A stretch of DNA of 64,000 nt from DASRAA01 sp963814165 (GCA_963814165.1 CAWFBW010000002.1:62001-126000); one strand, 5' to 3'; positions 17,630 through 26,922 are shown, counted from the stretch's first letter. Notes: generated by a model not told the origin, from the letters alone. Made by a program: numbers and translations.

Positions 17630-19744
17630 CTAGTCGACTGATCCAAACGACTTCAGGTCCTCTGGTCCTTCTTGCAGTGCGACCTTCTCCGTGCCCTGAA
17701 CCATTACCCGGACCGATTCCACTACGTCGGGGTTGGCCAACGTCGTGATATCGCCGGTGTTCATGTTGTTGGAGAGGGCCGCCAGGACACGCCGCATGAG
17801 CTTGCCGGACCGTGTTTTCGGCATATCCGGAACAATGAGAATCCTGCGCGGACGGGCAATCTTGCCAATCATCGTCTCAATGACGTGATTGACCTTGGCC
17901 AGGATCTCATCATGCTGGGTCGGCATTACATCAGGCTGGAGGACGATATAGACCTCGGGCACGCGGCCTTTGATCTCGTCGACCACCGGCACCACCGCCG
18001 CCTCTGCCACCTCGGGAACCGTCAGGCATGCAGACTCGATTTCCTTCGTGCCGAGGCGATGGCCGGCGACGTTAATGACGTCATCCACGCGTCCCAGGAT
18101 CCGGAAATAGCCGTCCACGGCCAGCACGGCTCCATCCGCCGCAAAATATGGCCAGTCACGCCAGTCCTTGCTGTTGGGGTCCTTGCAGTACTTCGCGTAG
18201 TACTGGTCGACGAAGCGCTGGCGATCACCCCAGATGGTTTGCATGATGCCTGGCCATGGATTCCGAATGCAGATATTCCCCGCCTTCCCCGAACCGGCGG
18301 GCACAACCTCTCCCAACTCGTCAATGATTACGGGGAAAATGCCCGGCATACCAGGGCCGGCGCTTCCCGGCTTCATCGGATTCAGGGCCGGCTTGGTGGT
18401 GCACAGGAACCCGCCATTCTCAGTTTGCCACCAGGTGTCCACAATCGCTGCCTCGCCTTTGCCCACCGTTTCGTAATACCAGCGCCAAACCTCTGGCTCG
18501 ATGGGCTCTCCCACCGTGGTCATGTGCTTGAAATGGTAGTTGTACTTCGAGGGCTCATCGTGACCGGCCTTGCGTAACATGCGGATGGCCGTAGGCGAGG
18601 TGTGGAAGATGTTCACATCCAGGCGCTCAGCGATTCTCCATACCCTGCCGGCGTCGGGATACGTGGGAACACCTTCGTAGATGACGCTGGTGGCGGCCAG
18701 TGCCAAGGGTCCATAGACGATAAACGAGTGACCGGTGATCCAGCCGATGTCGGCCATGCACCAGTACACATCTTCAGGGTGGATGTCCTGGATGTATTTG
18801 GAGCAGCCTGTGACATAGGCGAGGTAGCCGCCGGTGCGGTGTTGACAACCTTTGGGTTTTCCCGTGCTGCCGCTGGTGTACATAAGAAACAGCGGTGCCT
18901 CTGCGTCCATGGGTACTGGTGCGACGATCTCACCCGAGTAGTTCGGCAGGATTTCGTCAACGAAGTAATCCCGCCCTTCGACAAACGGGGAAGCGGACGC
19001 ATTCTGGCCCGGGTGACGCCGCCAGACCAGGACCTTCTCAATGGTCTGGCCTTCCTGCTTGGCTATGTCGATGGCAATATCGGCGCCCGCTTTGTGGTCG
19101 AGCAGTTTGCCGTTGCGATAGTAGCCATCCATTGTGATCAGGATGTGGCTGCCGGAATCGGCGACGCGCCGACCGCAAGCCTCGCCGCTGAAGCCTCCAA
19201 ATACGACCGAGTGAATCACCCCCAGGCGGGCGCATGCCAGCATGGTAATCGGCAATTCGGGAACCATCGGCATATGAATGGTGACGCGATCGCCGCTCTT
19301 CAATCCGCAGAAATCGCGCAGCAACGCCGCAAATTCATTCACCCTCACATAGAGTTCACGGTAGGTGACTGATACAGGCGCCTCAGATTCCGGCTCCGGA
19401 ACAAAGATGAGGGCTGCCTTGTTCTTGTGCTTGTCCAGGTGACGGTCCACGCAGTTGTACGAGGCGTTAATCTTGCCGCCCACGAACCACTTCCAGAACG
19501 GCGGATCGCTGGTGTCGAGGGTGGTGTCCCAGTACTTGTCCCAGGTCAACAGATCGGCGTACTCGCGGAAGCATTCCGGGAAATTCTTCTCGCTGAAGCG
19601 TTCGTTGATCGCAGGATCGGTCAGATTTGCCTGGCCGATAAACTTCGCGGAAGGATAATAGTATTCTTCCTCCCGCCAATGGACTGCGATTTGGGCCGCG
19701 CTGGTCTCAACCACCGCATTCTGCTCAGGAAGGGTTCGAGGCAT
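17630..19744 (-). CDS. acs: acetyl-CoA synthetase (AMP-forming)
   Basis: Activates acetate to acetyl-CoA through acetyl-AMP. The canonical P-loop YTSGSTGKPKG, the VDTWWQTENGG acyl-pocket motif with Trp, the hinge region GYFRILGRVDDVINVAGHRLGT and the C-terminal PKTRSGKLMRR are all present; the Lys in the last motif is the catalytic and acetylation-controlled residue. At 704 residues it has the longer N-terminus usual for true Acs. AAGGAG precedes the ATG. A second, diverged synthetase and a carboxylate transporter lie upstream on the same strand, forming an acetate-uptake module. Confidence 0.95.
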   Translation of the reverse strand: MPRTLPEQNAVVETSAAQIAVHWREEEYYYPSAKFIGQANLTDPAINERFSEKNFPECFREYADLLTWDKYWDTTLDTSDPPFWKWFVGGKINASYNCVDRHLDKHKNKAALIFVPEPESEAPVSVTYRELYVRVNEFAALLRDFCGLKSGDRVTIHMPMVPELPITMLACARLGVIHSVVFGGFSGEACGRRVADSGSHILITMDGYYRNGKLLDHKAGADIAIDIAKQEGQTIEKVLVWRRHPGQNASASPFVEGRDYFVDEILPNYSGEIVAPVPMDAEAPLFLMYTSGSTGKPKGCQHRTGGYLAYVTGCSKYIQDIHPEDVYWCMADIGWITGHSFIVYGPLALAATSVIYEGVPTYPDAGRVWRIAERLDVNIFHTSPTAIRMLRKAGHDEPSKYNYHFKHMTTVGEPIEPEVWRWYYETVGKGEAAIVDTWWQTENGGFLCTTKPALNPMKPGSAGPGMPGIFPVIIDELGEVVPAGSGKAGNICIRNPWPGIMQTIWGDRQRFVDQYYAKYCKDPNSKDWRDWPYFAADGAVLAVDGYFRILGRVDDVINVAGHRLGTKEIESACLTVPEVAEAAVVPVVDEIKGRVPEVYIVLQPDVMPTQHDEILAKVNHVIETMIGKIARPRRILIVPDMPKTRSGKLMRRVLAALSNNMNTGDITTLANPDVVESVRVMVQGTEKVALQEGPEDLKSFGSVD

Positions 19745-19854
19745 ATCAGTTACTCCTTAAATGTCTGAATTTGTTATGCAAACCGCGTAAATCTCGTCAC
19801 TATTACCCGGGGTTGACGAAGCGCGCGCGCCGCGTTCAAGCCCATGCGATGGAA

Positions 19855-19869
19855 CATTTTATACATCAC
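19855..19869. promoter_or_regulatory. possible degenerate Crp/Fnr half-site upstream of acs
   Basis: The 9-mer ATACATCAC here is identical to the right half of the perfect palindrome in front of the Crp/Fnr gene at 23841. The left half (TTTTAT) is degenerate. It lies about 110 bp upstream of the acs start. This suggests, but does not show, control of acs by the neighbouring regulator. Confidence 0.25.
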
Positions 19870-19960
19870 CACAACACACTTGCCCGTTGTGGAACGTTAC
19901 AGCGAGAGCCCCACCCGGTCCGGCCCGTGGTAGTAGCGGGTCGATATACCTGTTGGGTGG

Positions 19961-21979
19961 TTACTTGCCTTTCGCAGCCCCCGCTGGTAACGGCTGGCTG
20001 TCCAGCGCGGCACGCATCTGGTGCCATGCGTGCCTCGCTTCTTCCACCGATCCTTCGTCTTCAATCGTTGTAATATCGCCAGGATTCTTCTCCTGGGTCA
20101 CAGCCTTCAGCACACGCCGCATGATTTTGCCGCTGCGCGTTTTGGGAAGCATGTCCACGAAGTTCAATTCGCCGATGACAGCTACTGGTCCGAGTTCGTG
20201 GCGCACCTGGTCCAGCAACTTTTGCTTGAGTTCTTCTGACGGGGTAAAGCCCTGTTTGAGCACGACGAAGGCAGAGATCACCTCGCCCCGCAGTTCGTCG
20301 GGCCGCCCAATGACGCCCGACTCCGCCACCGCGGGATGGCCGAGCAGAGCGGTTTCGACCTCGATGGTACCGATGCGATGGCCGGCAATCTTGATGATTT
20401 CATCGGCACGGCCAGCGAACCAAACGTAGCCGTCCTGGTCGATTTGCGCGGAATCGCCGGTGTAATAGACACCAGGGATGACCTGCCAATAATCGCGACC
20501 GTAGCGTTCCTTTTCCCCCCACAGTTCCGGGGTCAATCCCGGAAAAGGCCGCTTGATTACCATGATGCCTTTTTCGTTAACGCCGCAGGGGGTGCCGTCC
20601 ATCGACACCACTTCGGCGTCGATGCCTGGCATGGGAATTGTCGCGCAGCCCGGCTTAATGGGCAACATTCCCAACCCGTACGGATTGCCAAATACCGGCC
20701 CGCTGGTTTCGGTTTGCCACATGTGGTCGATGACCGGAATTTTGTTTTTGAATATCTTCTTTTGCAACCATTCCCAGGCGGGTGCATTTAACACTTCGCC
20801 CGCGCAGAACACGCGTTCCAGATACTCGTAATCCACATTGGCAAAGGCCTCGTCGCCGTACCGCATCAGCAAGCGCACTGCGGTGGGAGAGGTGAAGATG
20901 CCAGTCACGCGATACTGCTCAATCAGCGCCTTCCAGTTGGTATCCGGAGCCGGATAATCGAGCGCGCCTTCAAAGGCAATTGTGGTGGCGCCGGCAATGA
21001 GAGGCGCGTAGATGATGTAGCTGTGCCCAACGATCCAGCCGATGTCGGATGTTGACCACCAGACATCGGTGGGCTTTAAGTCAAACAGCCACTTGCCCAT
21101 GCTGTGGATGTGGACTTGGTAGCCGCCGTGGGTGTGGACGGCCAGCTTCGGCGTCGCGGTTGTGCCCGAAGTAGCCAGGATGAAGGCTGGCTCGTTGGAT
21201 TCCATCGAGACGTATTCGCCGCTGTTACCAGCGGCATGCGCGAGAAAATCTTCCCAAAAGATATCGCGTCCCGCGCGCATCGGAGTTTCGCCGGCTACCC
21301 GCTTCAGGACGATGACATGCTCGACCTTGTCACCCGCATTCTCGAGGGCCTCGTCGACGATCCACTTGAGCTGAGTGTCCTTGCCCTTGCGATACGTCAC
21401 ATCGGCCGTGAAGACAAGTCGCGAACCACTCGCCTGGATGCGGTCACCCAAGGCCTTTGCACCAAAACCTGCGAACACCACCGAGTGAATGGCACCGATG
21501 CGCACTGTTGCCAGCATCAAGATGATCGCCTCGGGGGATATCGGCATGTAAACCGTGAGGCGATCACCCTTCTGGATGCCCATTCCACGCAACGCCGCCG
21601 CCACTCGTTCGACTTCGTGGAGCAGATGCGCATAGGTGTAAATACGGCGTTCGCCGCGTTCGTTGAGGTAGATCAGAGCGGTGTGTCCGCCCCAACCGCG
21701 CTTCACGTGGTAATCGAGCGCGTTGTAGGCAAGATTCGTTTGTGCCCCAACAAACCACTTGAAGGTCGGCGGAGTCCAATCCAGCACGCGGTCCCATTTA
21801 CGGAACCATGGCAGCTCGTTCGCCGCGCGTCCCCAAAAAGCCTCCGGGTCCTGCTTTCCTTCCTCGATCCATTTCTGAACCACCGGGTTGACCAGGTGGT
21901 GCGCGGAGTGCGGCGCCGAGCCATCGTGCGGTTTCGCCATGTCCCTGGAGGTGGCATCCGATTGAGTCACTTGTGCCAA
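19961..21979 (-). CDS. second acetyl/acyl-CoA synthetase with variant P-loop
   Basis: AMP-forming ligase of the Acs family (672 residues), only distantly like its neighbour. It keeps PTFKWFVGAQTNLAYNALD, the hinge DGYVWFAGRADEIIKIAGHRIGT and catalytic PKTRSGKIMRRVL. The phosphate loop reads ATSGTTATPKLAVHTHGGYQ: the usual TG[KR]PKG is changed to TATPKLA. The acyl-pocket segment has the conserved Trp (IDHMWQTETSGP), so acetate or propionate is the likely acid. TTG at 21979 starts the open frame, but a better start is ATG at 21995 behind GAGGAG, reached by removing one T from CTTGG; this adds MSTANL and suggests a one-base indel. Confidence 0.88.
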   Translation of the reverse strand: MAQVTQSDATSRDMAKPHDGSAPHSAHHLVNPVVQKWIEEGKQDPEAFWGRAANELPWFRKWDRVLDWTPPTFKWFVGAQTNLAYNALDYHVKRGWGGHTALIYLNERGERRIYTYAHLLHEVERVAAALRGMGIQKGDRLTVYMPISPEAIILMLATVRIGAIHSVVFAGFGAKALGDRIQASGSRLVFTADVTYRKGKDTQLKWIVDEALENAGDKVEHVIVLKRVAGETPMRAGRDIFWEDFLAHAAGNSGEYVSMESNEPAFILATSGTTATPKLAVHTHGGYQVHIHSMGKWLFDLKPTDVWWSTSDIGWIVGHSYIIYAPLIAGATTIAFEGALDYPAPDTNWKALIEQYRVTGIFTSPTAVRLLMRYGDEAFANVDYEYLERVFCAGEVLNAPAWEWLQKKIFKNKIPVIDHMWQTETSGPVFGNPYGLGMLPIKPGCATIPMPGIDAEVVSMDGTPCGVNEKGIMVIKRPFPGLTPELWGEKERYGRDYWQVIPGVYYTGDSAQIDQDGYVWFAGRADEIIKIAGHRIGTIEVETALLGHPAVAESGVIGRPDELRGEVISAFVVLKQGFTPSEELKQKLLDQVRHELGPVAVIGELNFVDMLPKTRSGKIMRRVLKAVTQEKNPGDITTIEDEGSVEEARHAWHQMRAALDSQPLPAGAAKGK

Positions 21980-22067
21980 GATTCGCAGTACTCATAATGA
22001 AAAAGACTCCTCAGAACTCAGCCCGTCGTCGGAAGTGAGTCCCAACGCGGGAACTTTAGAACGGTGT

Positions 22068-22096
22068 CCCGGGGGCGACGTGGCGTCGCCCCCGGG
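22068..22096 (-). terminator. strong hairpin between transporter and second synthetase
   Basis: A perfect 13-bp stem (CCCGGGGGCGACG/CGTCGCCCCCGGG) with a 3-nt loop lies 22 bp downstream of the transporter stop and about 73 bp before the second synthetase. Without a T run it could end transcription partially or protect the upstream mRNA, setting different levels of the two products. Confidence 0.5.
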
Positions 22097-22117
22097 TCAA
22101 CATGTGGTTCGTGATTA

Positions 22118-23371
22118 CTATTCGTGCTTGGGCCGGCGCGCCATCAGTTCGGCAATCAGGGCAATCAAGGCCAGGACTGCGGCTGTATAGAACGCCATCT
22201 GGTAATTGTGATACTTGTCGTACAACTTACCGCCGATGCGGCCACCGAGGAGTCCGGCCACACCCCACGCTGTGAAGAGCAACCCGTAGTTGATGCCCAC
22301 GTTCTTGGTTCCCCAGAAGTCGGCTGCAGTCGCGGCGTTGACCGAAAGCTGGGTGCCGTAGCACCAGTAGACGATGAACAGCATGACGAAAAGCGCCACT
22401 ACGTTGCCGCCCACCTGATAGAGAATCGGCATAGCCACCATCGAAATGCCAATCATCAAGCGCAACACGTTGATGCGACCCAGATGGTCTGACATCCATC
22501 CCGACAGGATACGGCCTGAGGCATTACCGACCGCACCGACCACCAGGCCGAGGGAAGCCAGGGTAATACTCGGTATGCCAACGCTCTTGGCAAAGGGCAC
22601 CAACTGGCTGATGACCATCAGACCCGCCGCGCAGCCAAACGCGTAGGCAATCCACATAAAGTAGAAGGTCGGCGTCCGCAGCATTTCACCCGGGGTGAAG
22701 TCATAGGTGGTAGCCGCAGCCTTCGAAGTCGCAGTCGGCGACCAGCCAGCCGGCTTGTAACCGGCGGGCGGATTCTTCAGCAGGAAGGCGCCGATCACGG
22801 TCATGACCAGGAAGATCGCGCCCAGGACCTGGAAGGTGGTGCGCCAGCCAAAGGTCGGAATCAGGTAACTGGCAGACAGCGGGCCAAAGATCGCGGAACC
22901 AGCGCCGTAGCCTCCCACCGCCAATCCCACCGCCAAACCGCGCTTATCGGGGAACCACTTTGCCATTACCGGAATCGGCGTGGCATAACCGAAGCCGTTA
23001 CCCAAGCCTCCTATCACGCCGAAACAGATGAACAGGTACGTCAGACTGCTGGTGTAGGAACATAGAAAGAAGCCCAGGCTCACCAGAATTGCGCCGGTAA
23101 GCGAGACAAAGAAGGGCCCCAGCTTGTCCTGCAGCCGCCCGGCAACGATAAATGTTAGAGCGAACACTACCACCGCGATGGTAAACACCGTCGATGTGTC
23201 GGCGCGTTTCCATCCAAACTCTTTTTCCAGCGGGGCAACGAAAACGCTCCAAGCGTAGAGCGACCCCAGGGCAATGTTCATCAGCAATCCGCCGATTACA
23301 CGCCACCAACGGTTCAACCCGATGCTACCAATCTCGACTGAGTCAGCCTTATTTGTCACTGTTGCGCTCAT
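22118..23371 (-). CDS. OFA-family MFS transporter (oxalate/formate antiporter type)
   Basis: A twelve-span major facilitator. The start RWWRVIGGLLMNIALGSLYAWSVF and the internal GGLGNGFGYATPIPVMAKWFPDKRGLA are characteristic of the oxalate/formate antiporter (OFA) family, which carries small carboxylates. The MFS loop motif occurs as GWMSDHLGRI. Start 23371 is chosen because GGGAGG lies upstream and an earlier in-frame start adds non-family residues. Its position upstream of two acetyl-CoA synthetases on the same strand suggests acetate or another monocarboxylate as substrate; this is inference from context. Confidence 0.88.
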   Translation of the reverse strand: MSATVTNKADSVEIGSIGLNRWWRVIGGLLMNIALGSLYAWSVFVAPLEKEFGWKRADTSTVFTIAVVVFALTFIVAGRLQDKLGPFFVSLTGAILVSLGFFLCSYTSSLTYLFICFGVIGGLGNGFGYATPIPVMAKWFPDKRGLAVGLAVGGYGAGSAIFGPLSASYLIPTFGWRTTFQVLGAIFLVMTVIGAFLLKNPPAGYKPAGWSPTATSKAAATTYDFTPGEMLRTPTFYFMWIAYAFGCAAGLMVISQLVPFAKSVGIPSITLASLGLVVGAVGNASGRILSGWMSDHLGRINVLRLMIGISMVAMPILYQVGGNVVALFVMLFIVYWCYGTQLSVNAATAADFWGTKNVGINYGLLFTAWGVAGLLGGRIGGKLYDKYHNYQMAFYTAAVLALIALIAELMARRPKHE

Positions 23372-24036
23372 ATGATGCCTCCCTTTCCACGGCGACGAAA
23401 ACATATCATTCAACGCACGCGGCAACAACCTAGAATGTGTGACTATTCTGTGCCCACGGCCGAAGGGGGTTGGTACGTGGCGTAACGGGCTGTCCGCGTG
23501 GCCTGGTTAACGTATTCAAGTCCGCCTCCGAATTTATCAATCTGTCATCTCACTGTAACTAAGTCTTCTGCGTACACCCGACAAACATGCCTTCCTGCAA
23601 ACCAAAGGCGGGAGGCGCTTGGGGTAGAGGAGAGTGGTCGTTGTCCCCAACCCGTCTGTTGCCTGACGCAAACCGGAACTAGAATTCCGGATGCCCTGCC
23701 GCGATGGGAACCACCTCAGCCGGGCCCAACGGGTTGAGGCGATTAGACCGTATCGCCTCCCGCCATAGTATTGAGCCGTTGTGGGCGGGATTTTCCGCCA
23801 CGCCTTGGCCAAGGGTCTGTGACGTAAGATACGGATTCTTGTGATATACATCACGTTAGAGGTGGAGTTCGACGGAACGCCACTGCGGCTGGCTTTCGAA
23901 ACGTTGCGAAGCACAGTCCGGTACCGGATCCAATGAATGAAGTGTGCAACGTCGACGTTTCGCGCGCATCAGATTCAACTGTGGGACTTTGAGGCGAGCG
24001 GTGATACCATGTTAAGTAATCGTTACGGAGGCACCT
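23372..24036. other. 665-bp divergent intergenic region
   Basis: No convincing gene is seen on either strand; open frames here have no family-like sequence or ribosome site. It holds the promoters of the divergent transporter and Crp/Fnr genes and a perfect GTGAT-N4-ATCAC palindrome at 23841-23854. CGGAGG at about 24025-24030 is the ribosome site of the regulator. Confidence 0.6.
23841..23854. promoter_or_regulatory. Crp/Fnr-type binding site
   Basis: GTGATATACATCAC is a perfect 14-bp palindrome in the GTGAT-N4-ATCAC form recognised by Crp-like proteins whose recognition helix has RExxxR. The adjacent regulator has SRETVTR. It lies about 183 bp upstream of that gene and 470 bp upstream of the divergent transporter, so autoregulation is more likely than direct transporter control. 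Confidence 0.5.
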
Positions 24037-24750
24037 GTGGGGTCACCTTACGGTTTTGAGCTGGTGGAGAATTGTGTAATCTGCAAGTTACGGAGTGACA
24101 GCTTTTTTTGTTCGCTCCCCAAAGGCGCCCTAGAAGCCTTTGACAGGGTTAAGTACACTGCCTCTTATCCAGCCGGGGCCGTTCTTTTCGTCGAAGGCCA
24201 ATCGCCCCGCGGCATTTACATGCTGTGTAAGGGCCGGGTCAAGCTGTCCACCACATCCGCCGAGGGCAAGACATTAATCCTTAAGATCGCTCAGCCTGGC
24301 GAAGTTCTTGGCATGCACGCTACTGTTTCCGGCACGCCTTACGAAATTACGGCCGAGACTGGCCAGCCATGCCAGCTCAATTTCATCAAGCGCGAAGACT
24401 TTCTGAAGTTTCTACAAAACCATGGCGACGCCTGCCTGAAGGCGGCGCAACACCTCAGCAAGGATTGTCAGAGCGCTTACCAGCAGATTCGCAGCCTGGG
24501 GCTGTCCCACTCTGCGCCCGAGCGCCTGGCGCGCCTGCTGTTGGAATGGACCGCCGCCAGCCCGGATAAAGCAGAACCGAAAGTGAAATTGGCTCTTACC
24601 CACGAAGAAATCGCCCAGATTATCGGCACTTCACGCGAGACGGTTACGCGTGTCCTCGCTGATTTCCGCAAGCGCCAGGTTGCCGTGCTGAAGGGCTCAA
24701 CACTCACTATCCGCAACAAGGCGATTCTCGAGAAACTGGTTGGCGCCTAG
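24037..24750 (+). CDS. Crp/Fnr-family regulator with four cysteines
   Basis: A cyclic-nucleotide-binding-like beta roll (about residues 35-130) is followed by a helical linker and a Crp-type helix-turn-helix at about 185-225 (LTHEEIAQIIGTSRETVTRVLADF). The N-terminus has CVICKLRSDSFFC (Cys-x2-Cys-x8-Cys) and a further Cys in GQPCQLNF aligns with the fourth ligand of E. coli FNR, so an oxygen-sensitive iron-sulfur cluster is possible. The spacing differs from FNR (x2, x5), so this is uncertain. GTG start with CGGAGG upstream. Its stop overlaps the stop of convergent hypE by 4 bp (CTAG). It may link oxygen or redox state to acetate and hydrogenase genes around it. Confidence 0.85.
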   Translation: MGSPYGFELVENCVICKLRSDSFFCSLPKGALEAFDRVKYTASYPAGAVLFVEGQSPRGIYMLCKGRVKLSTTSAEGKTLILKIAQPGEVLGMHATVSGTPYEITAETGQPCQLNFIKREDFLKFLQNHGDACLKAAQHLSKDCQSAYQQIRSLGLSHSAPERLARLLLEWTAASPDKAEPKVKLALTHEEIAQIIGTSRETVTRVLADFRKRQVAVLKGSTLTIRNKAILEKLVGA

Positions 24751-25802
24751 CAAATCCGCGGCAACTGTTCCCCGCTCAACATATCGAGCACGCGCTCGGT
24801 TCCCAGCCGGCTCTTCATGGTCACCATGCCAGTGGGCTTTTCCGACACTCGACCGATGCGCACGGCACCGCTGCTGACGTCGTGACGGGACAATACATCT
24901 AATGCACGAGCCGATTCGTGCTCGGGGACAATCGCGATGAACCGTCCTTCGTTGGCGAGGTAAAGCGGGTCGAGTCCCAGGATTTCGCAAGCCCCCACGA
25001 CGTCTTCGCGCACCGGCACCGACAACTCATCGATGCTGATGCGGACCTTCGCCGTCTCAGCAATTTCGATCAACCCGCTGCTCAATCCGCCGCGCGTTAG
25101 GTCGCGCAGGCAGTGAATTTCGATCCCGGCTTGGAGCAATGCTGCGACCGGCTCCCACAATGGCGCGCAGTCCGACTCGATCGCGGTCTCGAATGAGAGA
25201 CCCTCGCGCATCGCCATGATGGCGATGCCGTGCCGCCCCACATCGCCGCTCAGCAGCACGATGTCTCCGACGCGCACGGATGCAGGAGATATCTGAAGGC
25301 CATGCTCGACCACACCAATTCCCGCCGTGTTGACGAAGATCCCGTCGCCCTTGCCCTTGTCCACAACCTTGGTATCGCCGGTGACGAGTTGCACTTGCGA
25401 CTCCGCGGCAGTGATTCGCATTGACTCCACGACGCGACGCAGCGACTCCATCGGGAAACCTTCTTCCAGGATGAACGCGGAACTCAGGTACAGAGGGCGC
25501 GCGCCACACATCGCGAGATCATTGACGGTCCCATTGATGGCGAGCGTGCCGATGTCGCCGCCCGGAAAAAACAGAGGCTTCACGACATACGAGTCGGTGG
25601 TAAACGCCAGTCGCGCGCCTGCAATCTGCAAGGTCGCCCCATCATGCCGCTCCAGGAGTTGTTCGCAGCTGAAGCTGGGCAGTAGCAAGCCCTCCAGCAA
25701 TTCGTGCATACGCCGGCCGCCGCCTCCGTGCGCGAGTTGGACGCGCTCGCTGTCGTTTTGCGGCACAGGACACTGCAATTGAAAGCTCTTGACTTCAGCC
25801 AC
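24747..25802 (-). CDS. hypE: carbamoyl-dehydratase HypE
   Basis: Takes the carbamoyl group from HypF onto its C-terminal Cys and dehydrates it with ATP to thiocyanate, the source of the CN ligands of [NiFe]-hydrogenase. The protein begins LAHGGGGRRMHEL (AIR-synthase-like ATP site) and ends in PRIC with the essential terminal Cys. VTGDTKVVDKGKGDG and SGDVGRHGIAI are family motifs. The ATG overlaps the hypD end by 8 bp, and the gene is last in the hypF-C-D-E operon. Confidence 0.96.
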   Translation of the reverse strand: MAEVKSFQLQCPVPQNDSERVQLAHGGGGRRMHELLEGLLLPSFSCEQLLERHDGATLQIAGARLAFTTDSYVVKPLFFPGGDIGTLAINGTVNDLAMCGARPLYLSSAFILEEGFPMESLRRVVESMRITAAESQVQLVTGDTKVVDKGKGDGIFVNTAGIGVVEHGLQISPASVRVGDIVLLSGDVGRHGIAIMAMREGLSFETAIESDCAPLWEPVAALLQAGIEIHCLRDLTRGGLSSGLIEIAETAKVRISIDELSVPVREDVVGACEILGLDPLYLANEGRFIAIVPEHESARALDVLSRHDVSSGAVRIGRVSEKPTGMVTMKSRLGTERVLDMLSGEQLPRIC

Positions 25803-26922
25803 GGTCCGCGCTCCCCAGATTCACGAGTTCATGATGGCGCAGCCGGCGGTAGCGATAATAAGCAGCGCAAGCCCCTTCCGACGAAACCATGGGCGCTCCC
25901 AGCGGATGGTCAGGCGTGCAACGACTACCGTACGCCGTACATTCTTCCGGCTTCTTGGCTCCCTGCATCACCAAACCGCTGATGCACTCGGGATCCTCCT
26001 CCGCGGTATATCCCGACACCCCAAACCGCGTCTCAGCGTCGAAGTCAGCGAACTCGGATGCCAGTCCCAAGCCGCTCTGGGCAATCTCGCCGATTCCGCG
26101 CCACTTGCGATGCACTACTCGGAAAACCTTCGCCACCAATTCTTGAGCCGGACGATTCCCTTCCCGCCGCACGGCGCGCGCGTACTGGTTCTCGACCTCG
26201 TAGCGGCCTTCTTCGAGTTGCGAAACACACATGAAGATTCCCTGCAGCAAGTCGAGCGGCTCGAAGCCGGTCACCACAATCGGAACCTTGTACTTCTTCG
26301 CCAGCGGTTCGTATTCTTTGAAGCCCATCACGGTGCAAACATGTCCGGCCGCCAGGAACCCCTGCACGTGGTTTTCTGGCGACCCCAGGATCACCTCCAT
26401 CGCCGGAGGCACCAGCACATGCGAGACCAGGATGGAATAGTTCGCAAGCCCCATCTGTTTGGCCTGGTACACCGACATTGCGTTCGCAGGAGCAGTCGTC
26501 TCGAATCCCACAGCAAAAAAAACGATCTGTTTCTCTGGATTCTGCGCCGCAATCTTTACGGCATCGCTGGGCGAGTACACAATGCGTACATCGCCGCCAG
26601 CCGCTTTCACGCTGAACAAATCGCCCGACGATCCCGGCACCCGCAGCATGTCTCCGAACGAACAGAAAATAACATTCGGTTGCGCCGCAATCTGAAGCGC
26701 CTTGTCGATCAATTCCAGCGGCGTGACGCATACCGGGCATCCCGGTCCGTGCACGAGCGTGACTTCTTTGGGTAGCAGTTCGTCGATCCCGTACTTCACA
26801 ATGGAGTGCGTTTGCCCGCCGCAAATTTCCATCAGCGTCCACGGCCGTGTCACGGTGCGGGCAATCGCTTCCGAGAATTGCTGCGCTGCCGCCGGGTCGC
26901 GGTACTCCTCAACAAATTTCAT
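25795..26922 (-). CDS. hypD: hydrogenase maturation scaffold HypD
   Basis: Iron-sulfur protein that, with HypC, holds the Fe(CN)2CO unit during [NiFe]-hydrogenase cofactor assembly. It shows ICGGQTHSI, the redox-active HGPGCPVCVTP, GFETTAPANA, AGHVCTVMG and the C-terminal cluster region (PECISGLVMQG, ECTAYGSRCTPDHPLGAPMVSSEGACAAY) with its conserved cysteines. It starts ATGA overlapping the hypC stop, implying translational coupling. Confidence 0.96.
   Translation of the reverse strand: MKFVEEYRDPAAAQQFSEAIARTVTRPWTLMEICGGQTHSIVKYGIDELLPKEVTLVHGPGCPVCVTPLELIDKALQIAAQPNVIFCSFGDMLRVPGSSGDLFSVKAAGGDVRIVYSPSDAVKIAAQNPEKQIVFFAVGFETTAPANAMSVYQAKQMGLANYSILVSHVLVPPAMEVILGSPENHVQGFLAAGHVCTVMGFKEYEPLAKKYKVPIVVTGFEPLDLLQGIFMCVSQLEEGRYEVENQYARAVRREGNRPAQELVAKVFRVVHRKWRGIGEIAQSGLGLASEFADFDAETRFGVSGYTAEEDPECISGLVMQGAKKPEECTAYGSRCTPDHPLGAPMVSSEGACAAYYRYRRLRHHELVNLGSADRG

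Noticed and set aside
23498..23914. Open frames in the region between the transporter and the Crp/Fnr gene
   Set aside because: Composition is unlike coding sequence (many Pro, Arg, Cys), with no start context; treated as intergenic.
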